64,000 bases of DNA from NCBI GenBank assembly GCA_032690845.1, contig CM064421.1, positions 44,010,963-44,074,962 of the forward strand, in the 5' to 3' direction. Source of the stretch: Eleusine coracana subsp. coracana (taxonomy: Eukaryota; Streptophyta; Magnoliopsida; Poales; Poaceae). Under the pieces are notes generated by a model. It made no database searches. It had not been told where the DNA came from and saw only the letters and a list, made by a program, of their open reading frames with translations. This document shows positions 1-10,823 of this stretch, piece after piece (the stretch's first letter is position 1; each line of letters begins with the position of its first letter). A program made the position numbers and the translations under genes.

Positions 1-1283
1 TTTACCGGAGTTGGAGTAGAAGAACGGAATGCTTCACCCTTCGGCCATTGAGGAGACTTGGGGAGGTCGTGGGTGAGCTTGGGGAGGCCTTCTACTCCGA
101 TTTCCGGCGACGGGGACGACGAGGCTTGTTCTCTTCTTTTGCCTTCAATAAGAAAAAGAATGAAAGAGATAGAAGAGAGAAGCAAGGAAGAGGAGTAATT
201 TTGACCACACCTATAGACTTCCAAAAATCATGCCGATTTCTATGATGAAAGATCAAGGATCACAGCATCCATTTTGATTGAAAACTCATGATAAGTACTT
301 GTAAAAAAAGAATTTAGATTTTTCAAAGTTGACACATTTCAAGAGTAGGTTGAATTTTTAAGGCATCAAGACATCGCCTAAAAATTTGGTAAATGAGGTT
401 TATCCAGAATTTTTTTTTAGCATAAAGTTGCATTCAAAAATTTCGAGTCCCTTCGCAAAGCATGAATTTTGGTTAAAATTTGAACTCATTTCAAACTTGA
501 ATGAGTACATGAGCCATTCCAGAATTTAGTAGGTGCTTATACATCAAGCTAGTTGTGAATTTTTCTGATGGTTCTAGCATCCGTCTAATCTTGTCCGTTG
601 AAGCTGTTTCTTTCTTTCGGTCGTTTCGTTTCGTTAGGCTTGCATTTGCACTTTAGCAGTACGATGCTCCTTTTGCCAACTCGACCGTGCGCCTACAATG
701 CAGCAGGCAGCAAGCAACTCAACTCGCTCGCGCCGCCCGCGGCGAGCTACTCCGCTGGGCGTTTGGGCTCAACCATTTGCTAGAAAAAGAAAAATACGTA
801 CACAAAATAGGTGGAACCGACTAGTATAGTGCAGTCGCGTATGCCGGATTACCGGTATCGCAGTCGCAGCTATAGAACGGGGCCCGGCCGTGGGTCCGTC
901 GCGGCTGTCTGTCTGCAGGAGCAAGACCGCGACGCCGAATCCGGAGAGGCCGAGACAGATGGGGATGCCGCGTAGGCGGCGCGCATGCACGACAGGTACG
1001 CCGCCTTGTAGACAGCTATCGGGCTACGCGTCGTGCAGGTCTCTTGTCTGCCTAACCACTCCGGGGGTGGGGACAGCTCCGCATGCCGCACAGTGGACGC
1101 GTGTATCGTTCGGGATCCTTTGCGCCGCCGGGCTTTATCTGCTCTGCCTTGCACGCACAAGCTCCCGGCGGCGACCGAGTCGTCGGGGATCGATCGATCG
1201 ATCCGGCCTCAGAAGATCCTGACAAGCCAAAGCCGGCGGGGACGAGAGAAGTCGCGGCGGTGGCAGGCTGCGGGGCCAGGTGC

Positions 1284-1289
1284 CACGTG
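1284..1289. promoter_or_regulatory. G-box upstream of the small TIGR01589-like gene
   Basis: A perfect CACGTG palindrome lies about 310 bp upstream of the likely TATA box. A second copy is at 1428-1433, next to two CCAAT motifs (about 1394 and 1409). CACGTG is the core bound by plant bZIP and bHLH factors. The sequence shows the motif; occupancy is inferred. Confidence 0.4.
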
Positions 1290-1427
1290 AAGGCGCGAGG
1301 GTCATGTCCACCTGGCGGCTCCGGGATGGTGGCCCACCGGGCATAGACCGACGAGCCGGGAAGGAAAGATATTTGCCATGTACACGTCGCTTTCCAATCT
1401 CCGCTCCTCCAATCGGCTGCCCGCGCC

Positions 1428-1433
1428 CACGTG
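1428..1433. promoter_or_regulatory. second G-box (CACGTG)
   Basis: Second perfect CACGTG core, about 165 bp upstream of the TATA-like stretch at 1596. Two G-boxes in one short GC-rich promoter suggest light or ABA responsive control, but that is inference only. Confidence 0.4.
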
Positions 1434-1595
1434 AACGCCACGCCCGCTTTTCCGGCCCACGGCCTGCGTGCGCCCGGTCCAGGAACGCCCGCCGTCGTGG
1501 CCGCCGCCCCGCCCGGCCCGAGAGCAGAGGAGGAGCCGTGGACTCAACCCAGCGAGGCGGCGGGAGGGGCGCGGTGTCCTCATCCGTGGCGCATG

Positions 1596-1603
1596 TATAT
1601 ATA
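1596..1603 (+). promoter_or_regulatory. TATA box of the small TIGR01589-like gene
   Basis: TATATATA sits in a GC-rich context about 190 bp upstream of the ATG at 1795, which leaves room for a 5' UTR of about 160 nt. It is the only strong TATA motif in the GC-rich 1.0-1.8 kb stretch. Confidence 0.5.
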
Positions 1604-1794
1604 GGATCCTCCGCGGTCGACTCGGCACGCCTTATCGTCACACACAGAAGCAGATTGCAGGGAGCCATAGATTTGCTGCACTTTTTCGCTGGCAGTGTGG
1701 CAGAGAAAAACAGAGCTACTGCTCCGGGAGGAAGACGAAGGAACAGTGGTCAAACAGGCAATAGAGTGCAAGTTAACCCAACCCGAAAGAGTTG

Positions 1795-2271
1795 ATGGCT
1801 TTGGGAGACGACTCTACTCCGGCCTCGTATATCCACATGGTAACTAAAAATTGCTCGTTTCCTTCCTCTACGACTCTGTGAATTACTGCGAAAATATCAT
1901 TGTACCGTCAAAATCTTAAGGTCAGGTGTGTATGCAGGTGCAGCACCTGATTGAGCGGTGCATGACGTTCGGGATGAGCATGGAGGAGTCCATGGAAGCG
2001 CTGGCCAAGCGCGCCGACGTCCAGCCCGTCGTCACCTCCACAGGTCCGTCCCGTCCTTCGTGAACTGGCACACAAATTTAGACCTTTCCTCTGGCGTTGA
2101 ATTGGAGAACGCTGTTGATTTTGCTTCGTTTTTTCACTGTACGAAGCTCTAACGAACACGCATGTGTTTCCTCTGGGTGCAGTATGGAAGGAGCTGGAGA
2201 AGGAAAACAAGGAGTTCTTCGACCAGTACAAGCAGTGGAGACTGGCAAAGGGAAGCCCGAGCAACTCCTAG
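1795..2271 (+). CDS. small plant-specific protein, TIGR01589-like (79 aa)
   Basis: Three exons join in frame: 1795-1839, 1938-2043 and 2183-2271, giving 240 nt and 79 residues. Introns are GT-AG. The middle exon reads VQHLIERCMTFGMS, then MEESMEALAKRADVQPVV; the last reads VWKELEKENKEFFDQY. This matches the short plant-specific domain I know as TIGR01589 (A_thal_3526), with a VQxLIExC start, a xMSxEExMxAL middle and a VWxELExENxxFF end. The molecular role of the family is not established. No signal peptide or membrane segment is visible. The ATG at 1795 was chosen because the 15-residue first exon is typical of the family and its donor follows directly. The last exon ends in a charged helix and a short serine tail. 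Confidence 0.75.
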
Positions 2272-3685
2272 TAAATTTAGCCAACACGGTCGCTGGCTGC
2301 TTAGTTTTTTTCTCTCTCTTCTCTTTGGTCCTAGGTATCTTTTGTACCTAATTAGATGAAAATAACCGAGGGCAGCCACAGCCACTAATGCGATGTGCTG
2401 CATTATTTCAACCTGATGATGGTGGTGGGTAAGTACAGGGTCGGGTTGGCAGGGGATCAATCTTGTCTATCTGTGAACCAGATATTCTGCATCGATAGTA
2501 AGCATGGCCTACCATACCAGATGATTCAGATGTTCGTGTCGGATGTGTTTTTATCTTTACACGGGATAGAAAATCGCATATTCTGACGGAAATCAACCAT
2601 CGTACAGAGAGGCCTGACAAAGAATTAAGAGCACTTTCAACATATGTAAACTAAAACAGAGTTTAACCGTGAATCGAATTTATTTGCTGGCTGCTGATAA
2701 AGGGAGATGATAGTGTGATGCTCTATTGCACTTCCACTGGCACAAAAAGAACGGCGGAGATGGCTGATGGCAACGCTCCGTGCGCTCCATCGGGATGTTA
2801 AGGGCAAGCTGGGCCAGCTCGAGAACAGGACAGGTTTGGTGGACGAAACGGAGTCGTCCACGAGAAAGAAACATGTGAAGCGCGTGATGCTACATCCCGG
2901 GAAGACTAAAATCGCCGGCCTATTGCTTAACAAGAACATACTATGTCACCAAACGCGAGATCACTGATTGTTAATAGTGTTGTCTCTCTCGCCTGTTTCC
3001 TCTCCCCAGAGCGCCGGAGCGGGCATCTCGATCGGGTCGGTACCCTCCGTCTCTGTGCCATGTGCCTTGCTTCCACCGAGAAACTGCAATATCGTTGTCC
3101 AGGTTTCTGCTCCCTCGTCACAATATTCACGAGGTATACTGATTAATGAGATCATATTACACGCAGACGCAGACCGATCACCTGCTTCAAATGGGATAAC
3201 TAACCTTTGCCTCCACGATCGGCCAAACTAACTGGTTTCCGGTTTTCGAACAATACGGTACCACCTCCACCCATAGGTTCTGCATTAGCAAATGGATACA
3301 GAAAATGGGAAAATAATGAAGAAAGTACCACAGATCATCTTTGCGACAAACGGAAGAATGAAAAGGATACATGTGCTTGCTCTGCAAAACGACATCGGTT
3401 ACAATTAACATGAAGTGGCGCCGACCTCGTAAGTGGCATGTGAATTGCACTTGGGTTTCATGGAGCATTAGAAGAAGATAATGACCACGATGATACCGCT
3501 CAATTAGATCTCCTTCAGGCCGAATCAAAATATTTCTTTGAGACTCCATTATTTCTTTTTCTAACGATCAATGTTTATTTGAGACTCCATTGCCTGTTTG
3601 AAACAATAAAAAAAATCAGTTGGTATAAAACAGGCTGAATCACATTTTGTTTTGCACGATATCAGCTGAAAGCTGGCTATAAAAC
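2272..3685. other. spacer with no recognised gene
   Basis: This covers the 3' flank of the small gene and unique-looking sequence. Short open frames of 60-120 codons occur on both strands but show no family motif and no consistent splice structure. A 13-base repeat (TTGAGACTCCATT) occurs near 3538 and 3579. Nothing else is supported. Confidence 0.5.
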
Positions 3686-3907
3686 ACAAAGCAAAATTTT
3701 CACACGTAAATGTTGAATATCTACTATCTAGATCACATGTTTTACATTAAAATTGATGAAATCTAGTCTTAATATATACTTTATCATGTGATATTTAATA
3801 TGTAGTACATACAACATGAATTTTAAAATAATATAAATAATATAGATAATATATATTAAGCATATACTTACGGTGATAGCTTTCTCCTATACAAAGCAAA
3901 ATTTTCA
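3686..3907. repeat. 17-bp direct repeat bounding an AT-rich block upstream of the terpene synthase
   Basis: ACAAAGCAAAATTTTCA is present at 3686-3702 and again, identical, at 3891-3907. The 188 bp between the copies is very AT-rich and has no inverted ends that I can see. The pattern fits a target duplication around a small insertion, or a duplication by slippage. The second copy lies only about 50 bp upstream of the terpene synthase ATG, so the block falls in its promoter or 5' UTR. Confidence 0.6.
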
Positions 3908-3955
3908 GTAGTCATTCCATGTCCACTGCAGCTTTAAGAATCTACACGCGCCACG

Positions 3956-6900
3956 ATGTACTACTTGTGGAGCGATCTGAGCACGGCGGTGCTATGGGCG
4001 CCTACGGTGACGCCCCAACGAGTCCAGCGGCGGCCGTGTCCGGGTGCGCGTCGGATATACGCCGAGGGCGACAGACCGCATGGAAGGCGATCGGCCAATT
4101 ACCAGCCAAACTTTTGGAACTACAGCTCCATTGAGTCGTTAACTGGGAAGCGTAATCATAATTTGGTAAGACTGGCTTCACTATGTATGTACAACCGTTT
4201 ATCCTACCTCTTTTTTCTCTTTTTGTTTTTCAAAAGACATGCATTTTAGAATTTAGCTCTGAAATGTGCAACCGGCAGTTTATCTACCAAGGATATGGAT
4301 CATTGTAATTAAAAGATGTTAAACATTAGATTTACACATTCGTCTGCAAGTATTTCTGGTGGCTGCAAAAGCTTCTTTGTTTGTTGTTCAGTGTTCCAAG
4401 GCATGAGTAAGTACATGTAACCTCTAAGTTATAATTGCTCATGTGTAATACTTATTTCTTAATCTTGTGACAAATATTTATTTTTGGCACATTATTATTT
4501 GTAGATGTTGCAACATCAAGTGGAAATTTCAAGCGGCTAAAACATAGCATCTACCTTAGATCCACAATTGAAAGTATTTTCCCCATATCTTAATACAACT
4601 ATATTGCTATAAACTACTCCTCCATATTTAAAAATATCAGGAAAAAAGAGTGATAAATTAGTATTTCCTTTTGGCTATGAGCACAAGAATTAAGAAGATG
4701 TAAAAAGATGTGTTGCATAAGAAACGAGGACAGATATAGAGGTAGGGATGTATTTGAAAGAGAGAAATAGGCATTGGAAAGCAATGATGTCATATAATTT
4801 GAGAAAATTCACAAAGTTTAGAGTGTCATACAATTTGGAAAGGAGAAAGTAATCAATAAGTTTTCATAAGTTTGAATTATGAACTTAAATAATGTATAAT
4901 GTTAATACGATGAATAATTTAGCCATTATTTGTTGTAGGGTTAGAGTTCCTATCTTCTCCTTCGTCTCCCATTTATTATACAAAAATTCTTTATTAGTAC
5001 TAAAATACTAAAATTACACCTATAATACTACGAGTCAATAGTGTTTTGAAAAATAATACTGGCAGTGAAACTCCTCTCTCTATATATATGAAGTTTAGGA
5101 CAATTAATTTTGATATATGACAGTTAGGACAACTATTCTTTTTTGAATTGGACTAGATTAGATGTACTAAACATTACTATATTTAAATTAGATGTGGATG
5201 TAATAATACTGTTATGAAATTCTTCTAATTTTTTCCTACTATGGCACTTATCAATTTTTTATTTCTTCAATTCTTTCACGGCAGATGGATCCATCGGGCA
5301 TTGACAAGTTGAAATTTCACATAAGGCGTCAACTTATGGATGAGGCAGAAGAGCTATCAAAGCTTAGAGTCATTGACACAATACAACGGCTTGGTGTTGC
5401 TTACCACTTTGATGAAGAGATTGGTGTTGTACTTAACTCTATTTTGATGGAGACAGTAGAGGTTGATGGTAGCATGGACGATGTTCATATCACGACTCTA
5501 CTGTTTAGATTGCTTAGGCAAAATAACTCTCCTGCTTCCACAGGTAACAAAGTTTAGCTCATCGTGCTAAAGCTTGATTCAACAAATGTTGCCCTTTGTT
5601 TTCCTAGTTTTTTTAATATAATGGTCAAAACCTCATATGCATTGTTAGCAGTAGCACCTCTATTATTTTCTTTGGTGAACCAATAGTCCTTGATATTTTC
5701 TAGTGTGTCAATTGATACGAATGAAAACTACCTGATGAAGTTTGTAAATGAAAATCACACTAGATATACTCTTGAGAAGCTTGAAGGATGAAACAGGTCG
5801 GTTTAAGAAAACGCTTCACGAAGATATTGAGGGCCTTCTTTCCCTCTATGAGGCATCACATCTTGCATTTGAAGGAGAGAATCTTTTGGATGAAGCACGG
5901 ATCTTCACCACCAATGCTTTACATGAACTCACATCATCTTTGCATCCATTTTTACATAGCTCTGTGGCTAAAGCTTTGGCCATTCCGCTACATTGGATGG
6001 CCCCACGATTGCAAGCAAGATGGTTCATTGGACATTATGCTAGGGACACTGAGGCAGATCAGCCAATGCTTCATTTTGCCAAGCTTGACTTCAATAGTGT
6101 GCAGAACTTACATCGACAAGAACTGATTGGAATAGCACAGTATTTATTAGATCTCGTGTGTATCTCTATTTTTTCCTAATTACAAAGAGATTTTTAAGTT
6201 ATGAAGTTACATGCATTTTGTAGATGGTGGAAGAATGCTAATTTGAGTGAAAGATTACCATTCGCAAGAGATCGTTTGATAGAGTGCTTCTATTTTGCAA
6301 TTGGCATTGTTTCAGAACCTGGTTTTGGGGCATGTCGAGAAGTGATTGCGAAAGTATTTTCTCTAATTTTGCTTTTAGATGATATCTATGATGTCTATGG
6401 AACCTTAGATGAGCTTGTAGCTTTCACTAATACCATCAAAAGGTACATCGTTGAAATGTAAATTCTTTTGGCCAAGTTAATTTAGTTCCTGTAATATTTT
6501 ATGAAGAAATTATAAATGAACTAATATTTTTATCACAGCTGGGAGGAAATTGGATGTCAAGAGCTCCCTGATTATATGAAAGCAATCTACCTCACGATCT
6601 ACAACATATCCAATGAGGTGGCTGATCACATGTTCAAGCAAGATGGCTGTGATGCACGTGTTATTAAGAAAGCGGTACCTACAACCGTGATAAATATATA
6701 GTGTTACATTAATCACTTTTCCAACTTAAAATCAAATACTAATTTGAGATTAAAATCTGAATTTATTATTGTCTTCAGTGGCACGATCTCTGCGAGGCAT
6801 TTCTATTGGAAGCAAGTTGGCACCACAATAATTACAAACCAACCCTCCAAGAATATCTAGATAATGGATGTGTGTCAGCCTCTGCGCCATTGTTATTACT

Positions 6901-7437
6901 TCACGCTTTCACTACGCTTAAGGTGGAGATTACCCCAAACTCAATGAAACAACTCGAGAGCTATCCAAGCTTGGTACAAACAGTATCCAAAATAGTTCGT
7001 CTTTCCAACGATTTGGCAACACATTCTGTAAGAATGCTATCAGCGTAACCGCCAAGTCCAAATTATTCATGTTATTGGTCATTTCGTATCGATAATTTTT
7101 TTTCTTTAATTTGGAAATGCAGGATGAATTGAAGAGAGGGGATGCACCATCCTCTGTAGGCATCTATATGTTTGAAAACAGAGCCACAGAGCATGATGCT
7201 CGTAAGGCCATGCGAGACCTAATCACAGAGACATGGAAACTAGTTAATCATGATGCATTCAATAACTGTCAATATCCTTTTTCCTTTGCAAATGCATGTG
7301 TTAATATGGCACGCATGACGCACTGCCTTTATCACGGTGGGGATGGTCTTGGTGCACCAGATGACAAGAAAAATAGGGAAATCAGAGAAATATTATTGGA
7401 GCCACTTAAAATGGGAAATAAGGGCATGCCTCTCTAA
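3956..7437 (+). CDS. terpene synthase, class I, TPS-a/b type (587 aa)
   Basis: Seven exons close in frame: 3956-4165, 5285-5543, 5764-6139, 6224-6442, 6539-6674, 6779-7027 and 7123-7437, for 1764 nt. Such enzymes ionise a prenyl diphosphate (GPP or FPP) with Mg2+ to make mono- or sesquiterpenes. Visible motifs are RR(x8)W at residues 44-54 ([11 protein letters not shown]), an RDR motif at 297-299, the metal-binding DDIYD at 334-338, and the second metal site NDLATHSDE at 477-485, which is split by the last intron. Seven exons is the usual TPS-a/b gene structure. The RR(x8)W plus RDR combination and a 43-residue leader favour a TPS-b, possibly plastid, monoterpene or ocimene-type enzyme, but the leader is not a clear transit peptide. 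Intron 1 is 1.1 kb. No stop or frameshift interrupts the model. Product specificity cannot be read from the sequence. Confidence 0.85.
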
Positions 7438-7950
7438 CTCTGGCACACTCTCTGGAGACATTCAGTTGAAATGGGGTGAATCTACAATGGTGGTGCAGTA
7501 CATGTAACTTTCACAATATTGTTGCTTAATAAAGGTGGTAATATTTGGTTTAAGGAAGTTCCCTTTTTTTCTTTTACCTCCATGTGCACCACCTTGCCGT
7601 CACTGTTATTTTCTTAAAGAGAGATACTACCGTAGAACTCCTGCAGGCAGTGGCATAAGTGTCATTGTGTCAATCGTTGTTGACATCTCTGCTCTGCACT
7701 CTGCAGGTCATCGTCGAAATCAACCGACTAAAATATTGAAATCGATTTAAATTTGTGAGACACGCCGGATGCAATCGGACAAGCAGAGGAAGAAATTGGA
7801 TAGACTCAAAAGATAACAATGCAAATGGCCAGGGCCCATTCCTTACTGGTCGAGCTCTTTGCACCGTACAACGACGTTCTCCAGCCGAATTGTGTGTGAC
7901 ATGTTGTCTCGTCGGGGCATATGGTAGCTATCACGAGTCTCTATATTCCT
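7438..7950. other. 3' flank of the terpene synthase
   Basis: Contains the probable 3' UTR (an AATAAAG-like signal near 7528) and then unassigned sequence up to the TIR element that starts at 7954. No further gene was seen. Confidence 0.5.
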
Positions 7951-7953
7951 TAA

Positions 7954-8560
7954 GAGCATCTCCAGTCGGAGCTCTCAAATACAGAGCTCTACTCCTTTTG
8001 ACTTTGAGAGGTCCAAATTTTGATTTCTAACTCTAGCAACACTGCTCATTTTCAGCTCTCATCTCCCTTCTTGCACATGGGATCCACAAGTCAGTGACCC
8101 AAAATAACATCACGGGTGGAACCCACTCGTCAGTGAAACGGATGAGAGTAGCGAGCTCGATGGCGAGCGAGCGGACGGAGCTCCACGTCGGGCAACTCGC
8201 ATCGCCACATCGCCATAGAGAGAGGGAAGCGAGCCGCCGGCGTCCTGTGGAGAAGAAGGGGCGCTCGGTCCCGCAGTCCCCGATCCGGCGCCATGGAGGG
8301 AGGGAAGGGAGCCTCCGACATCCTGTGAAGAAGGGGCGCCTGGCCCCACAGTCCCCGATGTCGCGCCATGGCGGGAGGGAAGGGAGCCTCTGGCGGCCGA
8401 GCCCGCATCCGCCGGTGCTCGCGTCGGCGCCGCTGCTCGGCCCCACGCACGGGACCAAGCCATCCGAGCCCGGCGGGCGCAGATCCGGCCAGGGCGGAGG
8501 CATCGACGGCGGAGGGCGATCTGGCTGCGGGTGGGTGGCTGGCGGTGAGGACGCGGGCAA

Positions 8561-8595
<35 letters not shown>

Positions 8596-8759
8596 GGGGG
8601 GGGGGGCGGCGGCGGTAGGGCGTGGTCGGGCGGGGGGGTGGATGTTCGGCTCGGGAGAGAAAAGCGAAAGCAGAGAAACATGAGAGTCTGAAGTTGGAAT
8701 TTGAGTCTTACTAAATTAATAGTTCAAGTAGTCAGTCTGCTTAAGTTTGTCAGATGCTC
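7954..8759. mobile_element. Harbinger-like non-autonomous TIR element with TAA duplication
   Basis: The ends are imperfect inverted repeats: GAGCATCTCC at 7954 and AGATGCTC at the 3' end (8752-8759). Each end is flanked by TAA (7951-7953 and 8760-8762). A TWA target duplication and this terminal sequence are typical of PIF/Harbinger-like MITEs in grasses. The 806 bp interior is GC-rich and contains captured-looking coding-like sequence plus a very long G run, but no transposase. The two tandem blocks near 8262-8390 are similar to each other (CCCGATCCGGCGCCATGG and CCCCGATGTCGCGCCATGG). Confidence 0.6.
8561..8606 (+). repeat. homopolymer G tract (G34, A, G11)
   Basis: Thirty-four consecutive G, one A, then eleven G. 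It lies inside the Harbinger-like element. Long open frames of polyglycine or polyproline over it are artefacts of the tract. Its exact length in the real genome is uncertain, because such runs are hard to sequence. Confidence 0.9.
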
Positions 8760-9354
8760 TAAAAGGATGGTGCATGGCTACGTTATCTGATCCGCCTGTG
8801 TTCAGACCCCAGCAGTTTTGTTTTCTACTTCACAGTCAGGTGCATCACGGTTGCTCTATGGCTCATCCTCATTTGCGTAGAACATGGTGATGGGCGATCT
8901 ACGGAATGATTGTGATCACACTTGTGTATTATCGCTACGGATAAGACCAAGCTTGTTTTGTTGAGTCAGGCCTGCATACTGCTAGAAGTAAGCCTATTGA
9001 TGAAGTGTTGCGTGATAAAAGAGGCCCGACGGCACAGTGGGCTCAAGTTTCCTTGCATTTTTGTAGGCAACATTGGGCTCAAAGCACGGCGGGAGTTTTT
9101 CTGCGCAAGCCTTTCCAAGAACACAGCAGAGTACTCGAACTTCTTCATTTTCATTTTGAATCGGCGGGAGTTTTTCCTTCGGAGATGACTGACTGAAAAA
9201 CGACTTGTGCGTCGGCACGTTCGTTCAGAGTCTGCCTGCTGAAGCGAAAAGCTTTCCTCGAGACACACGGCCAGAAACAAACAGGCAAAGCCATGGAGCC
9301 GTCCCAAAGCGTTCTTTGTTTTTTTCACCGTTTTTCTTACTTCTTACTTCGTGC
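8760..9354. other. spacer between two TIR elements
   Basis: Unassigned sequence of mixed composition. Short frames on both strands show no family motif. Nothing is supported here. Confidence 0.4.
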
Positions 9355-9357
9355 TTA

Positions 9358-10009
9358 GACTAATCGTACTTGTAGTTCTCTAAATCCATCCTTTAAAAAA
9401 ATATTTTTTTATAATTTTTTTCTTTATATTAATTTTTTTACACTCGTCATATTATATATCTCATCCTTTATCCAACTAACTCTTTATGAGACTCACACGT
9501 CAACTTCTCCTCTTCCTCTTTTTCTCTCTCATATTTCTTTCGTCTCCAATCTCTTTCTTTTCTCTTCTTCCCACGAGGCCAACCCAAGCTCCTCGTCGCC
9601 TGTGAGCTTGCCGCCGCCCTCGAGCTCCCGCCTCTGCGCTCGCGTCGTAGCTCCCCTCCACCTCCCTCCTTCCTCCGTTGAGCGGCGACGGCTCGCGCCA
9701 GAGGGGCGGTGGGATCTGGCGCCGCCTTTCTCCTCCTCCGCTGTCGTCTCCTCCTTCGCGCGCCCACATCGCATCTGTTGCCTCCATTGAGCTCGTGCTC
9801 TCTTGTTGCCCCTCCCGAGCAACGGCTTCCGGTGGCTGGGCCGTAAGAGCCTCACGCCACGTCCGCGCGTAGTGTACGCACGTTATCTTCGCTAGATTTA
9901 GCGTGCGAGAGTGGTTCCGCTTCCATAGCATACGTTGTAGAGGTCTCCGGTGCAGCTCATTTTTATATGCTTCCTAGAGGAACGCTTACTGTTCCTAGTG
10001 CGGATAGTC
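9358..10009 (-). mobile_element. Harbinger-like non-autonomous TIR element with TTA duplication
   Basis: The termini are GACTAATCG at 9358 and CGGATAGTC ending at 10009, an imperfect inverted repeat. Each side carries TTA (9355-9357 and 10010-10012). Read on the minus strand, the purine-rich part (AAAGAGATTGGAGA and GACGTGT) resembles the right arm of the element at 48444-48964, and the end GACTATCCGCAC matches GACTGTCCGCAC at 42847. The two are therefore copies of one family in opposite orientation. No transposase is encoded. Length is 652 bp. Confidence 0.6.
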
Positions 10010-10823
10010 TTACTACTATGTCGCGTGTTCGAGCACTATAGTAACAAGGAAACAGTCAGCGCGCTGCAAGTCTCGTGCAGGCGGAAGCACTGATCGTTCT
10101 TACAATCTTACGGCACGTCGTCCTCATATCTCAATGCACCGAACTCTTGACAACGTCGTCGAACCGACTGTAGATTGTTCGGGGCACCATGACTCGCCGA
10201 ATCCCGGATTGCAAGCGCCGGGACGGCGACACCTTCGTCCTTCAGCAGCTACTATATAGTAAGCGGAACAACATGCCCCTTTCAAGGTCGTGGGAGCAAT
10301 ACTTTTTCCATCCCAGTTCTCCAGTTGCCGTTGGCGAGAGTGAAATCGGCGAAAGCAAACGACCGAACCGCGTGAAGAAACGTGTACACGCTCGCGGTGG
10401 TGTGGTGGAGTGGAGACGAACCGGTCAACCACACAGACGACCCACCAACCCGCGGACTCGTGTCGTGCCGCCGTTACTCGCCGTCCAGGCTCAGTCGCGA
10501 TTGCGGGCAGGGTTTATTAGCGCCTAACCCCCTTAATTTAGCGACAATCATTGCGGGGCCCACCGCGCAATCCCTCCGAGCTGGCGCCTGGCGGCGGGGG
10601 CAATCAAAATCGGTCGGGCCATACGCGCCGCGAACACGACCACCGCACCCCGCTCTCGGTTCCTGCGCCCGCACGTTTCAGTTCAACCCGAGCAGCGGAC
10701 GGAGCAGTTTTCATTCCGAGTTGTCTTCTTCCCCTCCCTTCTCTCGCCGAGGAGCGTCCTTCCCCGTCGGACTACTTCGAGATCTACCGCGGCGGTGGAC
10801 GGCGAGAGAGCGAGAGGGCGAGG
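10010..10823. other. promoter and 5' UTR region of the M50B-like gene
   Basis: Becomes GC-rich towards 10823, as expected for a grass 5' end. No clear TATA box was seen. A short frame from 10382 runs through the region but has no family similarity. Confidence 0.4.

Noticed and set aside
5700..5760. TPS exon 3 starting at the earlier acceptor near 5703
   Set aside because: Reading from that AG gives stop codons within about 12 codons. The acceptor at 5762-5763 joins exactly and restores [12 protein letters not shown].
8033..8691. Several long frames, some ending in polyglycine or polyproline
   Set aside because: Open in many frames because of composition and the G34 run. The stretch is inside a TIR element.
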